Source: Chara braunii | Lineage: Eukaryota; Streptophyta; Charophyceae; Charales; Characeae | Direction: 5' to 3' | DNA: 50,760 nucleotides | Assembly: GCA_003427395.1 (NCBI GenBank) | Contig: BFEA01000061.1 | Location: 358,645 to 409,404 of the forward strand | Shown: in pieces, positions 1-11,091 of the stretch | Layout: each line of letters starts with the position of its first letter | Position numbering within the stretch: the first letter of the stretch is position 1 | Program-made: the position numbers and the translations under genes | The notes under the pieces: generated by a model | The model's input: only the letters and a program-made list of their open reading frames with translations | Databases searched by the model: none | Told to the model about the DNA's origin: nothing

Positions 1-42
<42 letters not shown>
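1..42. repeat. Poly-T tract at window edge
   Basis: Forty-two consecutive T residues open the window. They could be the poly-A tail of a minus-strand retroposon that runs into 43-170, where a weak GCTGGAAGCCGGGTC-like match to the SINE tail of this window occurs at about 135-155. The match is too short to decide. Confidence 0.5.
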
Positions 43-43
<1 letters not shown>

Positions 44-399
44 GAAAAACACGGTTGATTATGAAGTAAATTCTACTTGAGGCCGGAGACCTCACAATTC
101 TACCCGGTGCGTATTGGGGCCATCACCCAGCTTCAGCTTTGCTGGAAGCCGGGTCCTGTGACGAACCACTTTCTGTGCCGCGCGATTTTCTGCGCGACGA
201 CAATGAGGGGTCCTAAGATGGGAAGGATGGGCCAATTACGGGAGATCGGGATCGAAGGGAAATTGCATCCCTGTCCTCGCTTCTTCGTCCTTTTGCGTCG
301 CTTCTTTTCGGATGGCTGGGTTCAGGGTTGGGCGAGTACCGGGATGGCCGATTGAGTGGCTATCGCGCAGACAAAGGCGCGATTAATAATGTTTGACGT

Positions 400-2619
400 C
401 GCTTCTTTCTTATTCTGTTGTCGGGTTTTCGGCGCGTAGATCGCGCGGGGAATTTTGCGTCTTTTTGAATTTCTTTTTCGCATTTTGTCGAGCCCCCGAT
501 GGCTCTCGGAATTTCAGACTTTCTTTTCGAAATTTGTGTTTTGTTGAAATTATTTTTTGTATTAGCTAGGAATTTAGAAATTTAGGAATTCGGATTTCTT
601 TTGCCGCTCGTTGCTTTTTTGCTCGCGCGCTTCTTTTTGCGGCTGCAACGGAGCTCTGATTCAAGTTAGTCGGCGCCGTTAATCTTGCCTGTAACTGTAA
701 CTTTGGTCAGGACGCCCTTAAAACTGTATCTTTCTTCTTGAGCTTCGTCTTTCCCGCCCTCTCTCTTCTTTGTTGTGTCTATCTGGCCCGCAGGCTGCAT
801 GATCGGGTCTATGCGTGAAGAGTGGCTACGTCGCCCACGTCTCGGTCTGGCCATGCAGAACGTAGGCAATCCCTTCCCTTTTCTCTTCCTAAGTCCTTGC
901 AATTCCGTGTTCTTCGCGCATGCATGCACGCTATAAATTCCAGCGACGCGATTAGATAGCTCTCTTAACCAGTTGTTGGAAGCTCGGGGTAGCAAGATAA
1001 GTGAGGGTTGGCTCACGAGCGAAATAAGAGGTGAGTTGAAGTGGGAGTCGGGCGACCCGACGAGCTGGTGCCGAATGCGCGGGGTTGACGCGTGGGGTTA
1101 CGACAGATTGTAACGCGCGGGCGACCCTTACGGGTGCAGGAGGACTAAGCGGGGTGACGACTTCGTGGGTTGGTGCATGACGACGGACCGTCCGCATCGG
1201 AGAGAGAGAGAGAGAGGAAGAGAGAGCTGAGGTTGATGAACGTGGATTTGCAATTTTCTTTGTCTTTTCCTTTAGTTTTGTATACAAGTTTTGATTTCGG
1301 CTCAAGCGATTCGCTCTCACTTCCCTTCGGCATCTTTGTTTCAATATTGGTCCTGGTATGATGTCTCATTCCGTCTCGGTCCTCCCTCTTTTGTGTGTAT
1401 GGGATGAACGAGTTCGGATGGAATGATATGTTTGTCGTTTTTGCCCAGTCATCATCATTGCTTGTCACTTTGATCTGTTGTTGTTATGGTATGAGTTCTG
1501 ATGTTGTTGCGAGGTCTGATGTGTGTGATGACACCTTGCATGCTCGGAAATGATTGCTTATGGGACCGTTGGATGATTAGATGATTAGGTAGTTATCCAT
1601 GACACGTGGCGATTTTGCATGAGGGATTAAATGCTCACTTTTGTGTAAGCGTCAACCCACAGGCCCGGGTGCAAGCGAACACCTCGTGTGGATACGTGTA
1701 AGCGCAATCTGAATTGTGCGGCCTACACGTGTCCACACGCGACGGTTCGCGATCATTGGCGAACCTGGCGCCTCCAGTATCGAGATAGGTCAGGAATTTT
1801 CCTCCTTTCAAGCACCTGAGCTGACAGGAATTTCCGACACCATATCTAGAGATCCCCCCTGTGAGTCAGATGCGTGCGGAAGGCTTTCACTACGTCGCAA
1901 TGACAAGATGACGTACACACGGGACTCAGGGTACTTCGAGCACTGAGAGGAAGAATATCTTTGGCTAAGGTATCTGGAATACCCCTGCCTAACCGAGAAC
2001 CGACTGTGTGTCAGGGACTTTCACTGTGCCGTAACCAGCGACCCGAGGTGCCCCGACTACCCAACTACGTATAACACGCAATACTTCATATCCCGCAGCT
2101 TCGTCGTTATCACCACCAATTTCCCTCCCTTCCACATTTTCCTCCCCTACCACCAACTCACGGTGATTCCGTGGATCTCCAGAGCCCCGTATTGGCCCCG
2201 CGCGCCTTGTCGAAATTGCAAACAACGCGACAACCGCCGAACCTCTGGAATCACGGAGCCTACCCGTAATATGAGGCGACAATCGACGCGCGTCTGCACC
2301 CGGAGGTCTGACTCTTAGGAATCTCGAGCCCCACGAACGGACCTTTTCCGAACACCCGTCACTAAACAGGCGGACTAGAGGACCCAGGATGCACCGCGCA
2401 TGCCATCTGCCTTATGTCGCGCGACATCGCCGCCATCAGATCGGAAGCAAACCGTCCCTTAACCTTATTGCACCTAAACCCCTGAAACCTTACTACGGGA
2501 GATCTCAGTTTTAACCTAGGACTCCACCCCCATTTTCCCAAAAATCCTTGGCACACCCCTTTTCGCACTTCCAGGCCCACATCCCACTCCAATGAGGAAG
2601 TCGCGTCGGGCGTGAGGTT
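400..2619 (+). repeat. Dispersed repeat, copy A (~2.2 kb)
   Basis: Collinear blocks shared with 3260-5923 include GTCGAGCCCCCG (near 488 and 3868), the GGCCATGCA block (near 848 and 4208), a GA tract with flanking sequence (near 1200 and 4562), an ACGTGTAAGC block (near 1695 and 5079) and a conserved 3' end with GACTCCACCCCCA and AGGAAGTCGCG. Order and orientation are the same, so these are two copies of one repeat, separated by about 2.8 kb. No conserved protein is visible. The copies may be old LTRs or another retroelement end, but I found no primer site or target duplication. The ORFs inside are short and not shared in frame. Confidence 0.7.
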
Positions 2620-2837
2620 GGACGTCACAGTCCAGCGTCCCAACAGAAAACTCATTTTGGCAAGCTTTAAACCACCATTTTTTTCGCTCTATCTTGTGTT
2701 TCTGCCATACTCTTTCTCTCTCGTTTCTTCTTCTTCTTCTCCTTTTGTCTGAGTGACAAATCTCTATCGGTATCTCATTGTCGTTGTTTACTAAGTTGCC
2801 ATACAACAACTTCAATGTGTCTCTCTATCGGTGTCTC

Positions 2838-3050
2838 ACTGAGGTAGGATAGTAGGTACAGGGGGTGCGTTAGGCAGGCCTACCATCACGCGTCAGGGCA
2901 CCCACTAGCTGGTTGAGCTGGAATAGTACCATGATGGCGACCCTCCGATATCACAATAGGTGGGAGCCATGAGGCAACCTGACCGGCGTGTGGTCTGTGA
3001 GTGGCACCAGTGAAATACCACCAACTCGGGCCATACCTCCCCATGGGAAC
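2838..3050 (-). repeat. Inverted copy of the segment at 5940-6175
   Basis: The reverse complement of this stretch matches 5940-6175 (shared landmarks: TGGTGGTATTTCACTGGTG, CAACCAGCTAGTGGGTGCC, CCCTGACGCGTGATGGTAG). In the downstream locus the segment directly follows repeat copy B. Here it follows copy A but is flipped, implying a local inversion or an inverted insertion. Confidence 0.75.
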
Positions 3051-3340
3051 TTCCGATTGTCGGAGATAATAATGGGTTGTGAAGAATTGTTTTCTGCAAC
3101 CGCGCGACTTCCTGCACAAGGCTACTTCGAGGGTTGATTGAGAGAGGTCCGTTGAATTGCATGGATGCCCTCGCCTTTTCGGAATTGTGGCTGGTATGGT
3201 CCAACGACGGTTTGTGGTCGATTGCGCCTTAGCGAGCACGGAGGATAACTGTTGCCATAGCTTCTTTCTTGTTTTGTTGTGGGAAATGAGAATTTTGGCG
3301 TGATCGTCGCGCGGGAAGATCTTTTTGAATTTTCAAACTG

Positions 3341-3866
3341 ATCAACAAAAAAATTCCCACGAGAAATAAAAGTTGAAAAAACATTCCATTCAAAAAAAAT
3401 CCTTCATATTTATAAATTATCATTCCAATGTTCGTCCAATTCTAAAATTTTCAGTTTTATTTGATAAGTTCCCGTCTAAATACGAGTTTTCCCTTCCAAC
3501 TATATCTATTTGTTCCAGATGGAATGAAAGTCTGGATGAGTTTATGAAATGTTTTAATTAAACTTTCATTCTACTATAACAAATACCTTTTAATTTAGAT
3601 TGAATTAACCCATTTATGACTGAAAATCCTTACATAGAATGACAGTCCAATTAAAACATTTCATGAACTCATCCAGACTTTCATTCCATCTCTAGCATGT
3701 AGTTCAAATAAGAAGGGATACCCCATTCTTGGAATGAAAATTTTCAAGTAAGACATAAAATTTTAAAATTGGAATGACATTTTTCAAGATGGAATGGAAA
3801 TTCAGAATTTAAAATGTAATTTTACTATAGAATGATTATTTAATTTTGGGAAATTTTTCTGTTGAT
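3341..3866. mobile_element. AT-rich MITE with ~20-bp terminal inverted repeats
   Basis: The ends read ATCAACAAAAAAATTCCCA and, in reverse complement, ATCAACAGAAAAATTTCCCA. The 526-bp element interrupts repeat copy B; copy A lacks it. Inside are a near-perfect foldback (3520-3561 against 3651-3692) and at least seven exact CATTCC/GGAATG motifs, mainly CATTCC in the left half and GGAATG in the right. Multiple short subterminal motifs in opposed orientation are typical of hAT- or CACTA-type transposase binding sites. No coding sequence and no clear target duplication were seen. Confidence 0.65.
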
Positions 3867-4557
3867 GTCGAGCCCCCGCGGGCTCTCGAAATTCTTTTTG
3901 CAATTATGATTTAGGATAGGAATTTTGGTGCATCACAATTTTGCTAACAGCTGCACGACGTTTCTTGCTTATGCACGCTTTGCCGCATTAGGATCTATGC
4001 TATGACTTTTCCGTGCCCTAAATCTTACGTGTAGACGTATTTATCTTCTTGGCGGGCGTGAATGTAACTGTAATCCTTTCTTTCTTGATATCTTCATTGT
4101 GCTCCTGCGCGCGCATACTTTTCCCCATGTCCTATTGACCCGAACGATTGACAATGTATGACTGGATCGATATGTGGAGTGTGGCTACGCCCCCCACTCC
4201 GCGGCCTGGCCATGCAATCGTAGGAACTTCCTTCCTTCTCCTTCCCTTCCACTCAGACACAATCCCGGGTATCTCTTGCAAACACTTATGTTATAAATTT
4301 TGCAAGCGCGATTAACTCGCTCTCTATGAATTTTGGAGTTACCGTGGTCGAGAGGATCGTCTAGCGAGCAAGAGTCAGAAGGTGAGTAGAGAGTTGGGCG
4401 TCCGTCGAGCTGGTGCTGGATATGCGGGGTTGACGTGTGGCCGCGACGGACTGTGGCACACGAACGGACCTGGCTTGCATGTTCAGGCTAAGCGGGGTGA
4501 AAACTCTGTGTGGGTGCGCGACGACGGACTGCCCACATTGGGATGGTGTGAAGAAAG

Positions 4558-4561
<4 letters not shown>

Positions 4562-4612
<51 letters not shown>
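4562..4612. repeat. (GA)n microsatellite
   Basis: About 25 uninterrupted GA units at the same relative position as a shorter GA tract in repeat copy A (about 1200-1217). This indicates microsatellite expansion within an older repeat. Confidence 0.95.
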
Positions 4613-4613
<1 letters not shown>

Positions 4614-6530
4614 GAGAATGTGTTGGAATGGTGTTTTTTTTCCATTCTTCCGAGTAATTTTGATGTCTGGCGCAAGTCGCCCTTGCTTTTGGATTGACTT
4701 CTCGGACTTTTCCTTTGTTTTTGCTTTAAGTATTGATGTGTGATTTTCCCATCCCCCTGCTCCTCTCTTCCCTCTGTATGAATTGACAACTTCATTGATT
4801 GATCATCTACGATCGGATCATGTATGTTCCCTGACCAGTGGCCGAGGAAATGATGCATGAATGTTCGTCGCCTCTTTTCTTTTTCTGTGTATGTTCAAAA
4901 TCGGATGCATTGATGTTTGGCGTTTTTCTGTCTGGATATGAAATGGATAAGCATGCTAGATGGTTAGATGTTTGTCTCAGGATAGGATTACCCATCTTCG
5001 AGCTAGCGTGCCAGTACATATAGGTTGTGAGTTGTTGGCCCTTATCCGCTTGACCGACGGACACATCTTGTGCATGCACGTGTAAGCCCGGCCGAAGAAG
5101 GTCGTCATTTACACGCGTGTCGGGAAGATCTGTACTTGGCCAACTTCCCCAAATGTCGGGACTTCCGCCCCACGCCACAGTATGAATACTGAAATCCCAT
5201 TTCGCATCACTAACCGTGAGTGTCTGAGGAGTCGTGAATTCCGTAAGTATTGGGAGCACGCGTGTCTGTCTGCACGACCGAGGGTGGAACCTCCGAAATT
5301 TTCATACTCGACAGGAAACGAATGTATCCCCCACCTCCCCGGCTGTCCTAGCTCATATACGTGTCATATCATTGCGGAACCCGGAATTATCATTCTGGAA
5401 ACCGAATTCCCTCCCTATCACCACATCTTGCCCTTTCACTCCCTGACCATCGCCCCGTGGCGGGCACTCGCTCCCTACTGGCCCCAACCTCCGTGTTCAG
5501 AGTGCCTGCAGGACCACGATTACCGAGCGTCCGGCTTCATCCAGCAAACTCGCTCGGAAGAGGAACAACGGGAGCACAGCCTTCGGCTGAGGCCGGCCGC
5601 CTTGGACTCCGAAACCTGCGGCGTCCAACGTCGGCAGGTGATCAGCCAGCGAGATAGCCATAGCGTCCTGGCGGTACACCAGATACGGATCCGACCCAGA
5701 CGACGGGATCAACGGAGGTGATAGCTCCGCTCCCCGAAGAGTAAAACAGGACCCCGACCCAGGCCTACCCACTTACATTCATATCCCTGAGACTTGGCAC
5801 AGGAGATCTCAGTTCCAACCTGGGACTCCACCCCCACTTTCCTAAAATCCATGGCACACCCCCTTTTTCGCACTTCCAGGCCCACTCCAACTCCGATCAG
5901 GAAGTCGCGCCGAGCGTGAGGTTCCCTGGGCGTCGCACAGTATGGCCCGAGTTGGTGGTATTTCACTGGTGCCACTCACAGACCACATGCCGCCCAGGTC
6001 GCCTCATAGCTCCCACCTATTCTGATATCGGAGGGGTCACCATCCTGGTACTATTCCAGCTCAACCAGCTAGTGGGTGCCCTGACGCGTGATGGTAGGAC
6101 TGCCTCCCTACCCTACCTCACATCAATTCTCCTTACGCACCCCCTGTACCTACTATCCTACCTCAGTGGTACTAGCACTCAGGACAATCACCCTACCCCT
6201 CAGAGGGCGACATAGATCGAACAGTAGTTATAGGCACCTGGACTGGACAGCTACCCCACCCAGCCCCAGTGGAAGCCTGAACGGGCAAACCTTGTCACTC
6301 GAGGACTTCGGACGTCAGACACAATCAGTATCAGTATCAGTCCATACCGACGAACCAACTCATGGCCAAGCATTCGCACAGATCAGAGCAGACTACCCAT
6401 AGCCTGGATCTGAACCCCATGATGAACCCACGACAGAGGTTGGTCTCCCTCACCTAACTCTATTTTGATATGTCTGTGTCGTAACATGTATTATAACTAT
6501 GACTTACAAGCGGCATGTATGCCCAAAGGC

Positions 6531-6643
6531 CATATCTATCTGCCCAAAGGCGGTGTGTCGTGTATCAGTGACCGTAGGCTGTGCAATTTGCCCATAGGCC
6601 ACATGTATGAGCCCTAAGGCGGTGCATAGGTGCGCCCGTAGGC
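6531..6643. repeat. Six spaced GCC-CNNA-GGC mini-palindromes
   Basis: Ten-base motifs occur at 6531 (GCCCAAAGGC), 6542 (GCCCAAAGGC), 6570 (GACCGTAGGC), 6590 (GCCCATAGGC), 6611 (GCCCTAAGGC) and 6634 (GCCCGTAGGC). Five of six keep GCC and GGC around a variable CNNA centre. Spacing is 11 to 28 bp. The function is unknown. Confidence 0.7.
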
Positions 6644-6733
6644 AGTGTAGGTATTGAGAACCATGTGTGAGTATGTGTGTACAACAGCTATGCCAGACTC
6701 AAACCTGTAACCTATAATGTGTAACTAGGATAA

Positions 6734-6735
<2 letters not shown>

Positions 6736-6766
<31 letters not shown>

Positions 6767-7232
6767 ATCCCCCCTGCCAGTGCTAGTGCTGCTGATACGA
6801 GCAGTCACCACTAGCACCCAGGGGGAGGCTCCATCTATTGGTGGGGAGCATCACTTGCTGGAAACCGGGTCCAGCGTCCCATATACAGAATCAAAAATAG
6901 AGTTGTTTGATAACCTACCATATATGCTAGATGGAAATGACGGATGGGGGAGATCATCAGAGCAACCAGTAGCCAACATGCTCAAGTGAACCCGCATAGG
7001 TAGAATCCGACATACAACACCCCGGACTAACCCTTGGGTGGTGCGGAGGCAGCGTCTGTAATAGCTTATCTGCATCAGCCCAACGGGGTGAGCAAGTGAC
7101 CATGCATTATGTAAACGCCTTCCGGTGTCTTCTGCGCAGAGGGGTGGAGTTTTGAACCTGCAACCTCAGACCACAGTGCACATGATTAACAACGGGTGCC
7201 CTAACCACTGAGCCACATGCCACTGGCAACTT
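6736..7232 (-). mobile_element. tRNA-derived SINE, apparently full length
   Basis: Read on the minus strand, the element opens with a tRNA-like head. The A box TGGCTCAGTGG lies at 7205-7215 (exact Pol III A-box style) and the B box GGTTCAAAACTCC at 7146-7158. The spacing between them is that of a tRNA gene, but the remainder does not fold into a tRNA. A body of about 260 bp follows, then a tail domain carrying rc(TCTATTGGTGGGGAGC) that recurs in other copies here, and a 27-bp poly-A (poly-T 6736-6762). Head, body and poly-A tail define a SINE transcribed by Pol III and mobilised by a partner retroelement. I found no convincing target duplication. Confidence 0.8.
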
Positions 7233-7672
7233 TTTGGTATCTCACTTGTGTGGTAAAGATCCCAGTGGCACTTATTCTACACCTCTCAAGTCCTTTCACA
7301 GAGTGGAACTGGAGTCAAGCTCAATAGGGTCTTCTTTCCCCGCCGATTCATTTTAGCCCTTTTCCTTGGCTTAGGCTTCGTGGATGGCCGTTTACTGTGG
7401 GTGACTGTCATTTGTCTTGTATCCCACCTCTACAAAAAAAAAGAAAAGAAGAAGATGATAGAGAGGGACAGTGGGAATCTCATTAAAACACCTCCTGAAA
7501 ATGGAGGGTGCTTTGAGTGCTTGGCCAAGCACTGCTTGAAACCTGGAGTCTTCCCAAAAAAAAAAAAAAAAAGGGATTTGGGCATTTCAAGAGGACCTCT
7601 TGAAACACCCTTCTGACACCTCTTGAAGGAATTCTTCACACAAAGCTTTCAAGACTCTGTATGGGCACGTGC

Positions 7673-7685
7673 AACTCGGAGCAAG

Positions 7686-7718
<33 letters not shown>

Positions 7719-7909
7719 NTTTNTTAAAGCAGACCCTCCAGTGATAGTGATGCTGAGAATAGCAGACATCACTACCACCTGGGGAAAGGCTCCATCTATT
7801 GGTGGGGAGCGTCACCTGCTGGAAACCGGGTCCAGCGTCCCTGATGAGAAAGAGACAGTTGAAGTGTCGTCCGACAACCTCATGGGACTTAAAAACTCGG
7901 AGCAAGGCC
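7673..7909 (-). mobile_element. 5'-truncated SINE with 16-bp target site duplication
   Basis: AACTCGGAGCAAGGCC occurs at 7673-7688 and again at 7894-7909. Between them lie a poly-T tract (about 7690-7727, with two Ns), the shared SINE tail domain (TCTATTGGTGGGGAGC, near 7796) and a short truncated body. The poly-A-like end and the long exact duplication are the signature of target-primed reverse transcription by a LINE-type machinery. Orientation is minus. Confidence 0.85.
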
Positions 7910-8325
7910 TTGAAAATCCTGAAATCCATTTTCAAGAGTGGTGTCGTGAGGCCCTATGCCCTCCCTCTTTTTTTTTTTTTCAGGAAAACGCCCTCCCTCA
8001 GTTAGGAAAGTTTGAATTGTTTCGGCAACTGCTTCGGAACTAACGGCACAGAGAAGTCCCCTCTTTTTTTGGGAAAAAAAAAACACACCCGGTCCGCAGC
8101 ACATTTATCGGTACATTGAAGTTTAGCGTGGCCCCAACTACGACAGGCATCCAAAAAAAAAAAAAAAAAAAAAACATTATGACAGGCACAAGTAGAAGGG
8201 GAATTGAAAGAATTTGAAAGATGATGAAATATTTGAGAGAAGAATATAGCGTAGTTTAGATAAAATAAATAAATAAAGAAGAAGAAGAACAAGAAGAACA
8301 AGAAGGGGGAAAAAAAAAAGAAAAA

Positions 8326-8440
8326 AAAAAGGAGGGGAAACTACGGGGGAGTCACAAAAAATGAGTTATAATTGCACTATGGGCCAAGATACAGTTTTGA
8401 ATTGCAGTTCGGCCAATGTATACAACCCAGCAGAACAAGT
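8326..8440. mobile_element. Partial copy of the GAGTCAC foldback element
   Basis: GAGTCACAAAAAATGAG, TTGCACTATGGGCCAAGATAC, GCAGTTCGG and CAATGTATACAAC match, in reverse orientation, the right half of the foldback at 11,421-11,625. Only one arm is present, so this is a truncated copy. Confidence 0.7.
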
Positions 8441-8641
8441 AGAGAAAAGCCCGTCCAATTAATTTTGAAAAAGAACCCTTTCGTCTGTCTCCTCCTCTCC
8501 AAAAACCGTGGCCCAGTCCGACTCGGGCCAAGTTAACCCCCTCTCCATCCCTCGTCCCTCTTCCCTCTTCTCCCTTTTTTCACCTCCCTTTTTTTCACCG
8601 CGCTGAGGCAAGATCCCACTTGCTAACGTGGGCTCTCTCTC

Positions 8642-9165
8642 TTTTTTTTTGTTGAAAGGCCCTTGTGCAAGGCCTCTATCCTGGTGGTGGTAAGAGAACC
8701 ACCGGGATTGAGGCTTTGCCTGGTGGGCCGCTCCATCTATTGGTGGGGAGCAACACCTGCTGGAAACCGGGTCCAGCGTCCCTTAAATACACCTTGACAA
8801 ATCTTGGAGAGTGACGCCATTGTGCTCTCTCACTTCCCTCTTGCCTTGATTCTTCATTTTCAAGTGGGGTCCTTTTTCTTGCTTTTTAAGGGGGTAGCCC
8901 TAGGCTTATCGTCCCTTTCTGCTTCACGCTCACGATTTGAACACGAAACTTCTTTGTGGACCGTCAAATATGTGTACCGTTCAGCCACCTGGGCTGGGTA
9001 TTGACAAGCGGGTGGGGTTCTTCTTCACCCCTACCCTAAAAATTTTTATCCTAGTGTTTCACCCTATGGATTTGAACTCCTTATCTGCTTATCGACAGTT
9101 ACATGTGTGTACCATTCTGCCACATGCACTGGGTTCTTACAAGTGGGGTCTCCTAAAGGGTACGA
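8642..9165 (-). mobile_element. SINE with two tRNA-like heads (dimeric)
   Basis: On the minus strand there are two related heads. One has an A box GTGGCAGAATGGT (9111-9123) and B box AGTTCAAATCC (9068-9078). The other has AGGTGGCTGAACGGT (8976-8990) and a GTTCAAATC-type B box (8934-8944). Each is preceded by a similar CCCCAC...CTTGT...CCCAG leader. The shared SINE tail domain (near 8735-8785) and a short poly-T end (8642-8650) follow. The arrangement is head-head-tail, so either a dimeric SINE or one SINE inserted beside another. The heads are degenerate and are not functional tRNA genes. Confidence 0.6.
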
Positions 9166-9177
9166 CCCGGCGCCATT

Positions 9178-9350
9178 GTAAACAGACAGTATTGTTTTTT
9201 TTTGTTTTTGTTTTTTTCTTCTTTTTTTGTTTTTTTTTTTTGTTTTTTTTTCACCCGGCACCATTGTAAACAGACAGTATTGTTTTTGTTTTGTTTTGTT
9301 TTGTTTTGTTTTGTTTTGTTTTGTTTTGTTTTGGTAAACAGACAGTATTG
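9178..9350. repeat. Three GTAAACAGACAGTATTG units separated by T/G expansions
   Basis: The 17-bp unit occurs at 9178-9194, 9266-9282 and 9334-9350. The spacers are T-rich, including a (TTTTG)n run at about 9283-9333. It looks like stepwise tandem duplication plus microsatellite growth. Confidence 0.85.
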
Positions 9351-9404
9351 TAAACAGACAAACCAAGGAAATCGTGGTGTCTGCTTGGTCGCTCTGTCCA
9401 GGCG

Positions 9405-9926
9405 ATGGTGGTATTCCCACCAGATACACCAGGGACGGTACGTCGGTGTGAGGCGTCTGATTTGCAGGATCCGACGGCGCGTTTTTTGGACGACATGGTT
9501 CCTAATGAAGAACTACGAAATGGTGCGGCAGAATGGTTGGAGACTATAGAAGATGGCGGCCGCCGTTTGCAGGAGGTTGTGGACATTTTGTGTTCGAGCC
9601 ATGGTGATTGGTTGGGGGCTGTAGGGGGGACAGTCACACTTGCGCCATGGCTGGAGGACATGATGCAGAGCATGCTTGATATCATTTGGGAGTTGGAGGA
9701 GGGGCCGGCTCCTTCGCTGGAGGAGTTTGTTGATTGGCATCAAGCTGACTCGCTCATGCACAGATGCTACGACATCTTTAGGAACGGCCAGGATCGCTGT
9801 GCAGCTTTGGAGGCGGGATTGTCGCCTGCGACAACAATTGAAGACAGCAGAGGCGGCAACAGCTTCAGCACCAACATCGACTGCAACGACAGTAACGACA
9901 ATGACAATAACAACGATAATAACATC

Positions 9927-9997
<71 letters not shown>

Positions 9998-10149
9998 GAA
10001 GGAGCTCACGATTATCAACTACAGCTCTTTTGGTGTCTTGAACGACAACTGTGGAGGTGACATCGCTAGCAGAGAGATCGCCGTTGGAGGTGGCGAGAAC
10101 ATCAATGAAAACGGCGGCAATGACGATAACATTTTCAACAACAACAACG

Positions 10150-10187
<38 letters not shown>

Positions 10188-10388
10188 GATAAAACCAACA
10201 ACAAACAGCTCAAGAATATTGACCACAGTTTCCTTGCTGACGACAACTGCGGAGACGAAATTGACGGCAAAAGGCTCGTCGACGATAACTGTGGAAATGG
10301 AATTGTTGGTCAAAGGATCGATGATAATACCGGTGTTATTGGGATCGACGGCGCAGTTGCTGGTTGGCAGNGGATGGGCGTGGGTTAG
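9405..10388 (+). CDS. Hypothetical poly-asparagine protein (327 codons)
   Basis: Open frame starting at ATG 9405. The first ~150 residues are complex, acidic and Trp-rich (DWLGAVGG, WLEDMMQSMLDIIWELEE, FVDWHQADSL) and look like genuine protein. Residues ~165-200 are almost pure Asn from an AAC repeat, followed by repeated DDNCG/DNCGG motifs (near residues 213, 279 and 293) and a second Asn block. No known domain was recognised. The codon before the stop region contains an N, so the C-terminus is uncertain. Poly-Val, poly-Leu and poly-Thr ORFs overlapping it are artefacts of the trinucleotide run. An AATAAA and A-rich tract follow at 10,798, so this could be a retrocopy. The start is the first ATG in frame; upstream stays open only to 9354. 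Confidence 0.45.
9925..9996. repeat. (AAC)n trinucleotide repeat
   Basis: More than 20 near-perfect AAC units encode the asparagine run in the overlapping ORF. A looser AAC-rich block follows at about 10,137-10,205. Confidence 0.95.
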
Positions 10389-10797
10389 TTGGCGAGGATT
10401 GGAGTTGTCCGGTCCGCAACTCCAATCACGCAGGGGTGGTGNCCTCTCTGGCGGTAGGGGGACTGNTTAGGGTTTTCTTCGATATCCCTGTCTTGTGTTT
10501 GATAATTACTATACAGTGTTTGATGACTGTTTCCCTAGGATGGTTGATGCGGAGGCTTGTCATTACGGTTAGGGTTGGGGTGTTGGGAAACGATTGTGGT
10601 TTCTGGCTCTGCCGTGTTTCCCCCCCCCTTCGTTTGCTGATGACCACTTNACCTACTGGCGGATGGGTGGAGCACGGTAGGGAAGGAAGGCACGATTTCT
10701 GAGCAGTTAATCCCCTTTCTCGAGGGCGATCTATGCTTCTCATCATCATACACTTGTTTACGCACATACTTTACAAGTCGTCACAATTTTTTGCTCG

Positions 10798-10830
10798 AAT
10801 AAAAAAAAAAAAAGAAAAAAGGAAAAGCAA
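10798..10830 (+). other. AATAAA followed by A-rich tract
   Basis: AATAAA at 10798-10803 runs directly into 10 or more A residues and further A-rich sequence. It could be a polyadenylation signal for the upstream poly-Asn ORF, or the fossil poly-A tail of a retroposed transcript. Confidence 0.35.
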
Positions 10831-10945
10831 GTTTCCGCGGCTGGAAATACCAAATAGCACCAATGGGGCTATCTCTGCTGATACATCCATGGACTGTTGA
10901 CATACAGACCTGTGTCTTTGATTGGAACCAAAAAAGAACAGACCT

Positions 10946-10960
10946 GAGTTCGAATCCCGC
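10946..10960 (+). other. Pol III B-box-like motif
   Basis: GAGTTCGAATCCCGC is an exact tRNA B-box/T-loop type sequence. No matching A box or cloverleaf is visible upstream, so this is probably a decayed SINE head and not a tRNA gene. Confidence 0.4.
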
Positions 10961-11091
10961 TGGAATCGGACGATCTAGTCCAGAAGCAATCCTGACATGG
11001 ACGACAAGTCTGCTGCATCAGGGTAGCAACCCTGTGGCTGACTGACACACATAAAATCAGATGAACAGCAGGAAGTAGGTCGAATCACCTG

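Larger units (their letters stand above)
3260..5923 (+). repeat. Dispersed repeat, copy B, interrupted by a MITE
   Basis: Second copy of the repeat at 400-2619, with the same block order. It starts at the TTCTTTCTTGTTTTG block and ends at the GTGAGGTT boundary. Removing the AT-rich element at 3341-3866 leaves about 2.1 kb, close to copy A. Divergence by eye is considerable, with many substitutions and small indels, so the duplication is old. The longest ORF (5182-5721, 179 codons) has no recognisable domain and no counterpart in copy A, so I do not call it a gene. Confidence 0.65.

Noticed and set aside
400-5923. The two ~2.2-kb direct repeats as LTRs of one element
   Set aside because: Divergence is high, no primer site or purine tract is seen between them, and the spacer (~0.6 kb) holds an inverted fragment and no retroelement coding sequence.
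7146-7223. tRNA gene on the minus strand
   Set aside because: A and B boxes are good, but acceptor and anticodon stems do not form, and a SINE body with poly-A follows.
9513-10313. Long poly-Val and poly-Leu ORFs on the minus strand, poly-Thr on the plus strand
   Set aside because: They are the other reading frames of the AAC trinucleotide tract.
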